Below are positions 23,930 to 34,069 of a stretch of 64,000 bases of DNA, piece by piece. Below the pieces are notes generated by a model. That model did not search any database. It was not told the DNA's origin and saw only the letters and a list, made by a program, of their open reading frames with translations. Source of the stretch: Cheiracanthium punctorium (Eukaryota; Arthropoda; Arachnida; Araneae; Cheiracanthiidae); contig JAWZYV010011917.1 in NCBI GenBank assembly GCA_038373885.1, positions 1 to 64,000 on the forward strand, read 5' to 3'. A program made the translations under genes and the position numbers. Position 1 is the stretch's first letter. Each line of letters begins with the position of its first letter.

Positions 23930-26900
23930 ATAGTGATCCAGAAAAAGAAAATATGTGATCCAAATAGAATAAAAAAGTATGTGGTGCCGCCATATATCTT
24001 GAATATCCGAAAACTCACCAGAGATTCCGGCTCTTGCCGAGAGATACGAACCCAGATCAAATGATTTGTACAAGAGTATGCTAGCCTTGTGCCAATTTGC
24101 CTTGCAACAGCCGATTTAGAAAGCTAGCTAATTGCAAAAATTAGTTTTAAAAACAGAAATTTTATTGGGCTTTAATTACATTATTTCTAAATTGAGATAT
24201 AAATTAAATTTGGAAATATTTTTTTTTCTTTTTCAAATATTATTATATATAGAGTGTTTTTATTTATCGATTTATTGTACATAAAAGCTAATAATTCCTT
24301 AAACATTTGCTAAGGTTTGTTTCATTAGAGGTATATTTTCAAATTCATAATTTTTTTGTAATTTAGTAAGTTGTGATATAAATTAAATTTTTATAACCCC
24401 CCCCCTCCCCCGAATTAAAAAAAATGTTTTTCAAGTTATTCGTAAAATAATTTCTTGAACATTTTTCTTTCTGTTAAAAAAAAAAGTTATGAAGTGCGAT
24501 ATTTCTAGGAGTTTTGATTCATTAGGCATACCGATGCATTTTCAAATTCATGAACATTCCATAATTTATATATTTCAAATTAACCCATTCATCACTAATG
24601 TCGAGCATTGGCGGCGGCCGGGAAACATTCTCTGGGTACTAAAGCCACCCAAAGGAGGAATGCATGAAACGTTCTCTGAATACTACCGCCGCTCCACTAA
24701 AATCTGCATTCGTGGTATGATTAACATAGCTGCCAACAAATTCCGGAATAAAATTAACCACTTTTTCTAAACAGTAATTCTTTGTGTTAGAATATAATTT
24801 TTGATTTTTAGATGGATACCGAAAAACTCGTTTTCGCGGCTTACGCTTCTTCACAGTTCAAACATTTTTGTGAAAAACTTCCTCGTTCCAGGAATATTTA
24901 ACCAAGGCCAGCTAATCCCTACCCAAAGGGTTAACTCAAACAAATGTCTCCAAAGTTTTCCTAAAACAAGATTTCATGCTATTTCTTGTTATTATTACCG
25001 AAATTGCAAGTTAAAATGTGTAACAATCCAGTCAGATTTAAAATTCGCAAAAAACGGTCTCTGTAACGTCTCTTAAGATCCAGAGGAATGAGCATTCACC
25101 TTGTGAAATCACAGTGATGTCACTTGGTGAGTAGTCACAGTGACTGCACAGTGAAGTCACATCACTTACCAGTCACAATGCGGCTCTTTAGTGTCACTCG
25201 GTGACCGCTGTGACCCTCTGTAACGTCACAGTGACTGAATGTGCTATTAGGGCTTGAATTGTCCAACAGATACAAAAAATTGCTTTGAGATTTTTGGTTC
25301 TAGACGAAGAATAGCGCCTTCCCAAATTCATTCTGGAATCATTGAAATAAATGACGCACACAAAACAAACCGATAGTACGTGAATTACGCCAAATCCTTC
25401 TTTTAGTCTCTTGGTGATTCTTCTGAAGTCCATTTATTCTCAAAGAACACTCATAAAAGACAATATTTTCACAGAGTTCATGACATTAAATAAGTTCTCA
25501 AAATGATATTTGATCATCAGGCTTTAACTTTTGCTTAGGAAAATTTTTATTAATTAATTTTAGGGTCCACGTAATTCGTCAAAAATAATGACGATTACGT
25601 GGAAAAGAAAATTACTACATTTGCACATTTATATATTTCACATTTTCATATAGACTTTACCGAGCAAACAATGAAGTTTACTTTTTTTAAATTTACTATT
25701 TATTGTGATGAACGAAACCTCTTTGATGCATACTAGAAGTACGTTTGTCTAGATCCTATTGCTGAAAGAACATTTTTTTAAGTTGTGTGAACATTTAACA
25801 ATATTAGGGACTGACAAGATTATTTTGAGTAAAGATTCACAAAACACAATGAAAATCAAATTATCACTAGTGCAGTTGTTGATTGAAGTGCAGATATTTC
25901 TTACAAAAATGACATTACTACTGTAACATCGTGCAGTTTTTGAATCAGAAATCAATTTGTCCTTTTGAAGGCTAAATGTAAGAAACTTGGAAATATTACA
26001 CAATGTTTAACACAAAATCCAACTATTAAAGATAATTTATTTTAAATCAAAATGCATAGTCTGTCGATGGAATTCATCAAGTGATTTTCTAAGCTTTGTG
26101 TAATGGCATAATGCTTTTTTCTGCATTAAAACTGCAACAGACTTTCTCATCTACTCTCACGTATCACGAAGAGCCTTTAAAAGCTAAGTTTTTGCTTCTA
26201 TGGCAGCATCTACATATGCTGCATGAAAGCTTGGAATGACAATTAACTTTTTTAATCGAGAGGAAAAATAAACTAATAAGCCCTTTTATGAGAGGAGGCA
26301 TTTATTTAGGGTAGATAAGGAAAGTGCATATGGCAAAACAGTATCTCAAAAGGTCTTACTAAACAATATATCTACATATATATATATATAAGCTTTTTCT
26401 CAAATTATTAAAAAAAAAATAAAGTAATATACAAAAACACTCTGTGTAATACACATGCTTATATATATTTGGGGAGAAAAAAAAATGGAGGTTCCTATAA
26501 CGTGATTATTCTGTCCTACTTATAATTTTATAATTTTTATAAAAGAAAACATTTTTTTCTTTCATTATAAGATTAATTTTCTGATATAAACAAAACTTTT
26601 ATCTGTACGTTCTTACTATTAATAACCATTATAGTTGTGAATAAAATATGTTATATTTAATTGCCTCTACTATCTATTTTATTCAATAATTTTAAATTCA
26701 TGATTATGCTATATATTTTTTAATTTAATTAATATACCTGTTTACTAACAATGTGAAATAATATTACCCTAATATTTTTGGTCACACTTTTATATCCCTC
26801 TTTCCTCTGTTACACTTTTATTTTGCGGCAACACCGATTTTCACTAACTACAATTTCAACTTTTGGCAACACTTGATGCTTGCCTTCCACATGCTTGCTA

Positions 26901-27470
26901 CCAATGCAGAGTGGTATGTTGAATTTTCAGTGCTTTTTTTAAATTTTGATTTCTTATTGCTTTCCTATATTTATTTTTTTAATAGTAGGATCAATCCTAA
27001 AACGTGTGGAGTGAATATCATTTCTGATATTTCACACAATCGAAATCCTACTATTTTGTTTGTCTTTAATTATAATTTTCTTGGTATGGCTCCTGAGGAT
27101 GGTCCCAGAGGTTATGATTTCTATTCCATTCATTCTTTTATCATTTCGTTTATCTCTGTTCTTTTTCCCACTTAGGGTATGTCATTTTTGCAGTAATATT
27201 CTATAGTGTTTTACTGTTTGATTATATTTATATCTATCTATCTATCTATATATAGATATAGATATATATATGAAGATTACTTTTAATGCATTTTGACTAC
27301 TTATTCGAAAAGTTTAACTGTTAAATAAATCAGAGAAAAGCATAGCTAATGTAAATTTTGTGCTGCTAAACGTTCAACAGTTAGAACAAAAAATGTTTCA
27401 TTCACAAAGGAAATTGAAATGAATTAATAAATACTTTTCATACAGATAATGGATTGAATAAACATATTTT
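23930..27470. other. Unassigned AT-rich DNA with small repeats
   Basis: No gene is supported. It contains a C-run at 24398-24410, a GTCAC/GTGAC-rich block at about 25100-25252 and a TATC/TATA microsatellite at about 27228-27270. The ORF at 24639-24854 (minus) was not recognised. Confidence 0.5.
25100..25252. repeat. GTCAC/GTGAC-rich block ending in a MITE-like terminus
   Basis: Many inverted GTCAC...GTGAC pentamers lie within about 150 bp. The right end reads ATGTGCTATTAGGG, the same terminus type as the MITE at 2280-2388. The matching left end was not found, so this is a probable truncated MITE. Confidence 0.5.
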
Positions 27471-27474
27471 ATTA

Positions 27475-28060
27475 GTCCAGTCATCTTAGTAGTTTAATCT
27501 CGGAATTTGAGATACCCAGCTATAAACTTGTATACACTTTTATTTTGACATCCTAAAACTTGTCTCAAAACCTGCATATGGTAGAGTGTCCGCGTATATC
27601 AAAATTTAAGGTCAAAGGTCACAAAAATAGATTTTTTCCACATTTTTCGCAAATATCTCTTTTCCTATAGTGTTTACGCCATTTGGATGTATCACCATTA
27701 TTGTAGAGGATAAAATTCTCAACAAATTTTGCACCAAAAGCTTTTTTATACATTGAATCGTTTTCGAGATAGAGGGTAGTGAGCGCGCAGTATTGAACTA
27801 TGTCGAGTACCATTTAAGGTCAACCGACAGTCTCGATCAAAAACACCCTTCATATAGTTTATAAATTATTGATAAATATATACTTATAAATAATTTTAAT
27901 TTTTTTGTTAATATTACATTATAATTAATAACTTTTTTCATTACTTATTTATTTTTAATTACGTATCAATTTATTTATCACACTTACCTGCTCGTGTACT
28001 TATAAAATTATTGAGGGAAATACTTAAATTATACTTTAATTTTAATCAAAGTTATACTAA
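27475..28060. repeat. Left long TIR of the Academ-like element
   Basis: It pairs with the split right arm. Blocks such as 'ttaaggtcaaaggtcacaaa', 'gagataccc' and 'tatcgataaa'-like AT tracts recur inverted at 35550-35984. A weaker match continues inward to 28060. Confidence 0.88.
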
Positions 28061-28376
28061 TGACTTAAATAAATAAAAAAGAAAAGAAATAAATTTTTAA
28101 TTAATATTTTTAGTAAAAAACTATCATTCCATACATTTATGACTGTCAAAATTAGAAAAATTGCATAATAATTATAAGAACTACAAGTTCTAATTTTAAT
28201 TTTCTTCTTCTTCTTCTTCCTCCTCATCATCGTCTTTCGGTTTCTGCAGAATTTCATCTTCCTCTTCATTATCATCTTCAAAGACATTTGTCTCTTCCAT
28301 TATTTCAATGTCAAAGGTTCCATCTTCATTGGCATCACTCTGATATGGCAAAGCATTGAGACAAGCTTGCCCATTA

Positions 28377-28384
28377 CACTGGCC
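28377..28384. repeat. hAT target duplication CACTGGCC, left copy
   Basis: Identical to 31882-31889. It lies inside the Cys8 codons of the Academ-like gene, and joining across it restores the Cys-rich reading frame. Confidence 0.95.
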
Positions 28385-28749
28385 CAGTGGCGGATCCACG
28401 GGGGGGGGCTCTGGGGGCACGAGCCCCCCCTAGAGCTAGATATAGTATGGATTAGGGAAGTTAAAAAAATTTTTTGTTGTAAATTTTTACATGAACTGAA
28501 ATTTAAAAAAGTAGTAGTGTATCTACAGTTGACTCTCTGTTTAACGACGATCTCTTTCTAAAGACGATATTTCAAAGTCCCGGCCTCTCCAATGCAAAAA
28601 ATTTCTATTCAAAGACGGCGTCGTTTTTTTTTTTTTTAATGACGATTTTTTTTTTTTCATCTTACGCTACTCGAATAGAGGAAAAAATTTTTGAGTGGGA
28701 AAAAAGTGTTGGAAAATGCCAAAAGTGCAATTCGCAAGATAATTTCAAA

Positions 28750-28905
28750 GTGTATAATAAAGGTATTTTAGAAGCAAAGAGAAAATTCTTGAAGCAGCAC
28801 TAAAATTTAGTTCGGGACCCAAGTTCAAATGGCCGAAAACTCAATGTGTCCGATTAGAAGAGTTTGCTAAGGCACTTCTAAACGCAAATTGTATCATGAA
28901 GTAAG
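28750..28905 (+). pseudogene. Tigger transposase N-terminal scrap
   Basis: The frame reading KILEAALKFSSGPKFKWPKT then CVRLEEFAKALL fits the N-terminal DNA-binding region of Tigger-type transposases only loosely. It is cut off by the SINE block at about 28930 and resumes at 29547. Confidence 0.45.
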
Positions 28906-28929
28906 AGCATACAACATTGTAATTACTGG

Positions 28930-29158
28930 GCCCCACCATGGTCGAGTGGATAAGACACTTAACATGATAGATTGCTGAAGTGTGAAGGTCCCGCGTTTTT
29001 GCCTACTGCACGGCTGTCGATCTAATGGTCTGGAGTTTTGGTCAGTTTTCTCCAGATTCAACGTGAATACCCGCTATAACCTCTGAAAAACTCCTCCGAC
29101 CAAGGCAACCGCCCCAAACAGCAGATGCCTCTAGAGTAGGCTTGCAACATAACATCAC
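28930..29158 (+). repeat. tRNA-derived SINE segment 1 with first 118-bp tandem unit
   Basis: An A-box-like 'tggtcgagtggataag' and a weak B-box-like 'aaggtcccgcg' mark a tRNA-type head. The 118-bp unit starting at 29041 ('gtcagttttctccag') is then repeated at 29159. Confidence 0.6.
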
Positions 29159-29276
29159 GTCAGTTTTCTCCAGATTTAACGTGAATACCCGCTAGAACCT
29201 CTGAAAAACTCCTCCGACCAAGGCAACCGCCCCAAACAGCAGATGCCTCTAGAGTAGGCTTGTAACATAACATCAC
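29041..29276. repeat. 118-bp tandem duplication (2 units)
   Basis: Units 29041-29158 and 29159-29276 differ at only a few positions ('gattcaacg'/'gatttaacg', 'gctataacc'/'gctagaacc'). This is a recent local duplication within SINE sequence. Confidence 0.92.
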
Positions 29277-29289
29277 GTAACACATAACT

Positions 29290-29525
29290 CCAATTTCTGG
29301 AGGCCCGACGAGTGGCTGAGGACATAGCGCTCTCAACTGGGAGAAGAAAAGTGCCGCGGTCAAACTCAAGTTCTGTCCGTCAGACTAGCCGTTCGGAGTC
29401 TTACGCGGTTTTCTCCGAAACTTCGCATAAATACGGATTAAGACAATTTAGAAGGACCCCCCCCCCCCCCACGTAGAGCACACAGTACTCGGCCTAGATC
29501 CCTCGTGTAGATAATTGTTCGTATT
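29290..29525 (+). repeat. tRNA-derived SINE segment 2
   Basis: The head 'cgacgagtggctgaggac' (A-box-like) with 'gcggtcaaactcaag' (B-box-like) is followed by a body ('ccgttcggagt', 'ttctccgaaacttcg', 'ctcggcctagatcc'). The body recurs inverted at 29940-30110. Confidence 0.65.
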
Positions 29526-29546
29526 ACCAAAATAAAATAAAATCAA

Positions 29547-29652
29547 GCAATTTCTGCAGTGATATTCAAAGAAATTGCTATTGTTCTGGCAGATAAATTT
29601 GGAATGCAAAATTCTCAGGCTTCGGCTGGTTAGCTAGAAAAATTCATAAAAT
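29547..29652 (+). pseudogene. Tigger transposase CENP-B-like HTH fragment
   Basis: The reading is AISAVIFKEIAIVLADKF, GMQNSQASAG, a stop codon, LEKFIKW. It matches the second DNA-binding helix block of CENP-B/Tigger transposases (helix with A..LA.KFG, then F.AS.GWL.KF), with Trp replaced by a stop. It lies between inverted SINE copies. The DDE domain is absent. Confidence 0.75.
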
Positions 29653-29939
29653 GGAAACTGTCACATTTCACATTTGAGAAAATCTGGAAGAAAGAATAAT
29701 AGAAAGGCGAAAAATGAAACAGTTGACACTTTTTGATTTTCTTGAAACCTAATTTTATTGTATTGCTTGTTCCTACTATCTTTTTTAAGGTAACTTAAAT
29801 AATATTTTGTGGATAAAATAATATAATGATAATAAAGTAACATCTTTAAACACGATATATCAAGAATATATCAAGAAATATATTCACAGTCCTAAGAATG
29901 TAAAGTGTGAAGGGTTGGTTGTTGGTGTTGTAAGATTAT

Positions 29940-30112
29940 GGCCAATTATCTGCACGTGGGATCTAGGCCGATGGGTGGAGGTCTTTCTAAGGGGTCCTTC
30001 CTAACACGTATTTACTCTAAGTTTCGGAGGAAAGCACGGAAAACTCCGAACGGTTAGGTCGGCGAACGTGGCCTGGTTTTGAACCAGGCATCTTCCAAAG
30101 TGTAAAGGGAAA
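29940..30112 (-). repeat. tRNA-derived SINE, inverted copy
   Basis: On the minus strand the head has GGTTCAAAACC (B-box-like), followed by 'ccgttcggagt', 'cctccgaaactta' and 'atcggcctagatccca'. It is inverted relative to 29290-29525 and about 25% diverged by eye. Confidence 0.7.
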
Positions 30113-30221
30113 TGCTATTCTTTTACAAATTCTGTTTAAGGAAGATCTCTATTTAAGGATGATTTTTCACGGTTCCTTGACAGTCGTTAAATAGACAGCC
30201 AACTGTATATGTACTTGTATA

Positions 30222-30395
30222 CAGGGGCGTAGCCAAGGGGGGCTTAGGGGGGTCATAACCCCCCCCCCGCATGAGGAATTTTTTGCCATACAAAATGTAT
30301 ATTCTTCACTCCCTTATCACACACATGTATCTATATATGTGAGTTGCAGGAGTCGTACCCCCCCCCCGCATGAAAAATGTCTGGCTACGCCCCTG
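30222..30395 (+). mobile_element. 174-bp hAT MITE, 8-bp TSD CTTGTATA
   Basis: Ends are CAGGGGCGTAGCCA and TGGCTACGCCCCTG. Flanks 30214-30221 and 30396-30403 are both CTTGTATA. Same family as 11491-11661. Confidence 0.95.
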
Positions 30396-30590
30396 CTTGT
30401 ATATATATATATATATATAGATATACACGAAGACTATTTATACCAATACTTATTGAATCTTTATGGACTAAACATAATTTCTCTATTTAGAAAAATGATA
30501 GTGCTTTAATTTTTAAACAGAAGGAGGGGAAATTTTTATTGACTCGTTATCGCTACAGTGGCTGGAGCACAGTTCTCAGTTTTATTTGTA

Positions 30591-30770
30591 CAGTGGAACT
30601 TGTCTAATATGGGACTACCTTTGGGAAGAACAAAACTGGTCACTTTGTACTCAACTAGTCACCTTACAAAGGTGGTAAAGTGTGATGGTTGTAAAGCAAA
30701 ATTGCACAAAAGTGGTCGCTATATATAGACGATCTCTTTACCAAGGTAGTCACTTTAGCGGGTTCCACTG
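30591..30770. mobile_element. 180-bp Tigger/pogo-type MITE
   Basis: Ends CAGTGGAACTTGTCTAAT and, reverse-complemented, CAGTGGAACCCGCTAAAG. The left flank is TA and the right flank CA (decayed). Inside are repeated 'ggtcacttt' motifs in both orientations. Confidence 0.85.
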
Positions 30771-30834
30771 CATTTGAATGGACGACAGGACATAGCTACA
30801 GGGAAAAAATCTTCCGTTGTTCCCTTCATTTTAA

Positions 30835-31581
30835 AGGGGACGAGGTTTGCGGTTTAGTGCAGAAATCTATGTCGGTGGACCCCGATTTGCCATTGAAAAG
30901 TCGTAAAATTCGCGACGAGAATGCCGTCTTTCAAACTGCAGTCACGTTAGACGCATCGGCAATCAGCCGGCAATCATCGCCTGAAGTGATGCTGAAGCAT
31001 AGACGAACAATCCAACCCTCCGCAATCTGTACAGCTTTCATTCTTTCTACTGCTCCCATAAGTTGTCCACACCACTCAGACGTATGGGTACAAATCCTCA
31101 TTATAAAACTAAAATATATTCAAAGATATCAGACAAAGCGAGTGGCTGTCAGTGTATAGTTGGTCTGGTTTTAAAAGAGAAAGCTCAAATTGTAAATAGC
31201 AGATAATTTCGATAATAGTTGTAAATAGCAATTGAGGTTGATTTACTACAGTCCTCACAGAAAAGGATGGGAATTACTGAATCTGGAAAACTTAATGCCA
31301 TCCTAAAATGCGAAAATGTATGCTGTGAACACTGTATATTACTGGGTGGGTGTGAAATGGTTTCAATAATGCATTCAGCAATCATGCTCTGTGCACACTA
31401 AAATGTTAAAGGGGAGGACCTACGAATAACATGAATAAAGGTCGTTGCTGATAAGGCACGTCTTGTCGTCACTACAGGGGTTAAGGCGACATTTTTCTCG
31501 CGAATTTTACGACTTTATAATGAGCAGTCGGATCTACCAACAAAAGATTAATGTGCTAAACTGAAAACACCGACCCCACAC
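30835..31581. mobile_element. Unclassified MITE with ~100-bp degenerate TIRs
   Basis: The left arm ('ggggacgaggtttgcggttt' through 'agtcgtaaaattcgcga') matches the reverse complement of the right arm ('tcgcgaattttacgacttt' through 'ctgaaaacaccgacccc') at roughly three quarters of positions. No clear TSD. The ORF at 30857-31159 lies across the arm and is not a gene. Confidence 0.6.
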
Positions 31582-31881
31582 AATGGAGCGAGCAACGGAA
31601 CATGTTTTCCTGTATCAGTCCCGTCGTCCATTGAAACGCATAGAAAACGTAGCTTATGAGCATAGGCCTGAACTTAATCGGTATAGGGGGACCGACAGCT
31701 CTGCCCCCCCCCTCCCGGACCCGAGTTTTCTTTCGACGGTTCTTGCAGCAGACAACTTACTTATTTAGTGTGATATACCATGTCTAGTTATGCATTGGGA
31801 GAAAAAGTATTGGGAAATCAATATATCATCCTAGTGAAAAACGGAGCCCTCCCCCAGATGGTTTTTCTGGATCCGCCCCTG

Positions 31882-31889
31882 CACTGGCC
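31882..31889. repeat. hAT target duplication CACTGGCC, right copy
   Basis: Exact copy of 28377-28384 on the far side of the hAT element. Confidence 0.95.
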
Positions 31890-34069
31890 ACAAGTTACAG
31901 AGCACTACAACTCCGATTTCCTACATCCACATCGCAAACCACAACCATTCTTGCAGTTTCAGAATACTTGTGTTTAGCAATTCCTTTGGAGAGGGTGGAA
32001 AAATTGTCGTGATAGATTCCAGGAATTCGTTACACATTGTCCAACCCTATTCCTGGGGTTCCAAATCATACCCTAACCGAGTTTGAACTTGCTAATAAAC
32101 ACGATTAAAATGTTGATGAGCTGTTGCACTTGTTGGTGGAATATTTGATAACTGCACAGGTTCATTTAGTTTTGTTGACTTGACATACTGGGCGTAACGA
32201 AGATGATCGATACTGTCCACAGATTTTGGAGCATTGTAGACTGCCAACAAGTTTTTCATTCCATTCTCAAATAATATTTGTACCGGGCAGTTTTCTTCTT
32301 CAATTGCTGCAGCAAGTTGATCCAAATTCGGCAGTTTCGCAAATGTTCTTAAAAAGTTTTTTTCCCTTTTTTAAAGAGCGCAGAAATTGTGTCATATCCA
32401 CTTAATGCGTGCAGAAACAAAATGTGCCTTTTAGAATTAGGATATTTATCGGAGCTTTTGGAGGAGTATATTTCAGTTTTTACATTCCCTTTGCCAACTT
32501 TTTAAAGAAAATTTCTTGTTGGTAGGATAGAGTACGCCAAATTAAAATGATAAGTAAATCTATATCTTCTCCTATCATAACTGCCGTTTTTTCCTATTTC
32601 GATTCTTCAATAGCTGTTTCAATGATAAGAACATCCGCATCATCTCTGGCCTGTTTTGTAGAGATATTAACAGCTTGTAATTTCTCAATAAGCATATTAA
32701 TTAGCTTCTCTTTATTAATTCAATTTGATAGGAATTTTTCTTGGGTAATTGGCACAACCATTGTATCGTCGAAACAAACGTCGTATGTTTTTGAAACTGC
32801 AGCAGTCCTTCTCAGCTGCTCCATTGCTTTTATGTTTTTACTGTAGTCTGAATATCCATCAAATACAACAATTTTAGAACCATAATGCGTTTGTAGATAT
32901 TTTACGTATTTATCTAAAATAATAGAAAAAGTATTTTCTCTACTCCATGCAACTCGATGCAGAAGAAATCCACCATCAATAATGAACGTCACATTATTTT
33001 CTTGGAGATCAAAATCGATAAGTATCATATTGTCATACAACGACGATTTTGTAGTTTTTCTCATGCCATCATTATCCAAATAGTGCTGTTGGATAAGGGC
33101 TCAATTCATATTGAAGATATTCTTCAAGATTACTTTCAAATTGCTTGCTCAAAGTTATTCTTTGGAAGAGTAATAATGGATCTACTGAAACTTTACAATA
33201 ATTAATTTTTACAGATTTGTTAACAATTGAAAGAGGTAATACCTTATCAGAGCGTTTCAATTTTATTTCATTAAATTGTAAACCAGTGATCTTCGTCATA
33301 GATCGTAATCCGATTTCATAAGCTTTGTGACAATTAATTTGCTCATTCCCAACCATTCCAGAAGCTAACGATATCAACTGTGTGGTATTTGGAAAGGGAT
33401 TATGAAGTTTAAACCATTCAACTAGTTTATTTACTTCAATATTATCTCTTTTTATTCTTGAATATCTAGAATCTACGTGTTGCTCTGTCGAGACCAAGGA
33501 AATGTTACAGACCTTCTCCATTTCTTCACAAATAGTATTTGTGACGTACATAGCATATACCCATTTACACAAAACACTTTTTTGCAAACTTCAACCACGA
33601 GATACTCCTCCTTCAGTTTTCATTGATTTCATGAGACTTTGTTCAATTACCATATCTGTCCATGTATCCATTTGTGGAGTTTTCCGACGTTTGTTCATCC
33701 ATAGTTTCTTTCAACTTGAGCATTCTTGCAGATATAAGTGGGCAGATTTTGCATATAAGAAGTGACCACTGGCGTGAAAATATGGCAGCATTTTGCGCAC
33801 TGCATCAAGATGTTCTTTGAAAAACCCAAGTCTTTCAGCGCGAACAAAGTGTAGTGCTATTGAAACCATTTCGAAATATTGCACCCATAACTGTGCTGTT
33901 GGACCTCGAGCTTTTAATTCATCAGAGCAGTTTTCATTATTATAGACTTAATTCAAAGCCTTTGAATCCGTAGTTAGAGATATTCTTTATTCGGTAGTCA
34001 ACACGTGTAATTCCCAGGTATAATTTTTAACGTTATGAAAGAATTTAAAAGCTTACGGTTTTTAAAGAA

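Larger units (their letters stand above)
28526..30205 (+). mobile_element. Tigger/pogo element inside the hAT, TA TSD
   Basis: The left end is CAGTTGACTCTCTGTTTAAC; the right end, reverse-complemented, is CAGTTGGCTGTCTATTTAAC. TA flanks lie at 28524-28525 and 30206-30207. It contains transposase scraps and several tRNA-derived SINE segments. Confidence 0.88.
28385..31881. mobile_element. 3.5-kb hAT element, composite, 8-bp TSD CACTGGCC
   Basis: The left end is CAGTGGCGGATCCACGG; the right end, reverse-complemented, is CAGGGGCGGATCCAGA. Both are the CAGxGGCGGATCCA ends common in arthropod hAT families, with C/G-rich subterminal tracts. The flanks are CACTGGCC on both sides. Its interior is largely other insertions: a Tigger element with SINEs, a hAT MITE, a Tigger/pogo MITE and an unclassified TIR element. 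No hAT transposase was recognised in it. Confidence 0.93.
28196..33946 (-). pseudogene. Academ-like protein: transposase C-part, XPG nuclease, Cys8 finger; split by a hAT insertion
   Basis: Minus-strand pieces in order: GPTAQLWVQYFEMV...RAERLGF...MLPYFHASGHFLYAKSA (33946-33722); MDTWTDMVIEQSLMKSMKTEGG (about 33680-33610); a 171-codon open stretch 33587-33072; then, after a frameshift, FIIDGGFLLHRVAW and KIVVFDGYSD (33079-32720), the XPG N-region. DDADVLII and GEDIDLLII (about 32660-32545) follow, the XPG I-region acids. Next come HILFLHALSGYDTISALFKK (about 32440-32370) and TSATAHQHFNRVY (to 32092). The tail has eight Cys (NCKNGCGLRCGC...CSVTCGQCNGQAC) and an acidic run. The hAT element at 28385-31881 sits inside the Cys tail. 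Stops and frameshifts occur throughout. The N-terminal part, where the first catalytic acids should lie, is missing. It is multicopy in animals by my recollection. Confidence 0.82.

Noticed and set aside
24639..24854. Minus-strand ORF as a host gene
   Set aside because: No recognisable domain, no splice or start context that stands out.
28196..28420. Independent acidic small protein gene
   Set aside because: The acidic run is the C-terminal tail of the Academ-like pseudogene; its apparent start lies in the inserted hAT end.
28930..29010. Functional tRNA near the A-box-like sequence
   Set aside because: The B-box is poor and the segment lies within a SINE inside a Tigger element.
30857..31159. 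100-codon plus-strand ORF
   Set aside because: Crosses the arm of an inverted-repeat element and has no domain that I recognise.
32547..32846. Plus-strand ORF antisense to the nuclease region
   Set aside because: It is the shadow of the minus-strand XPG-type coding sequence.
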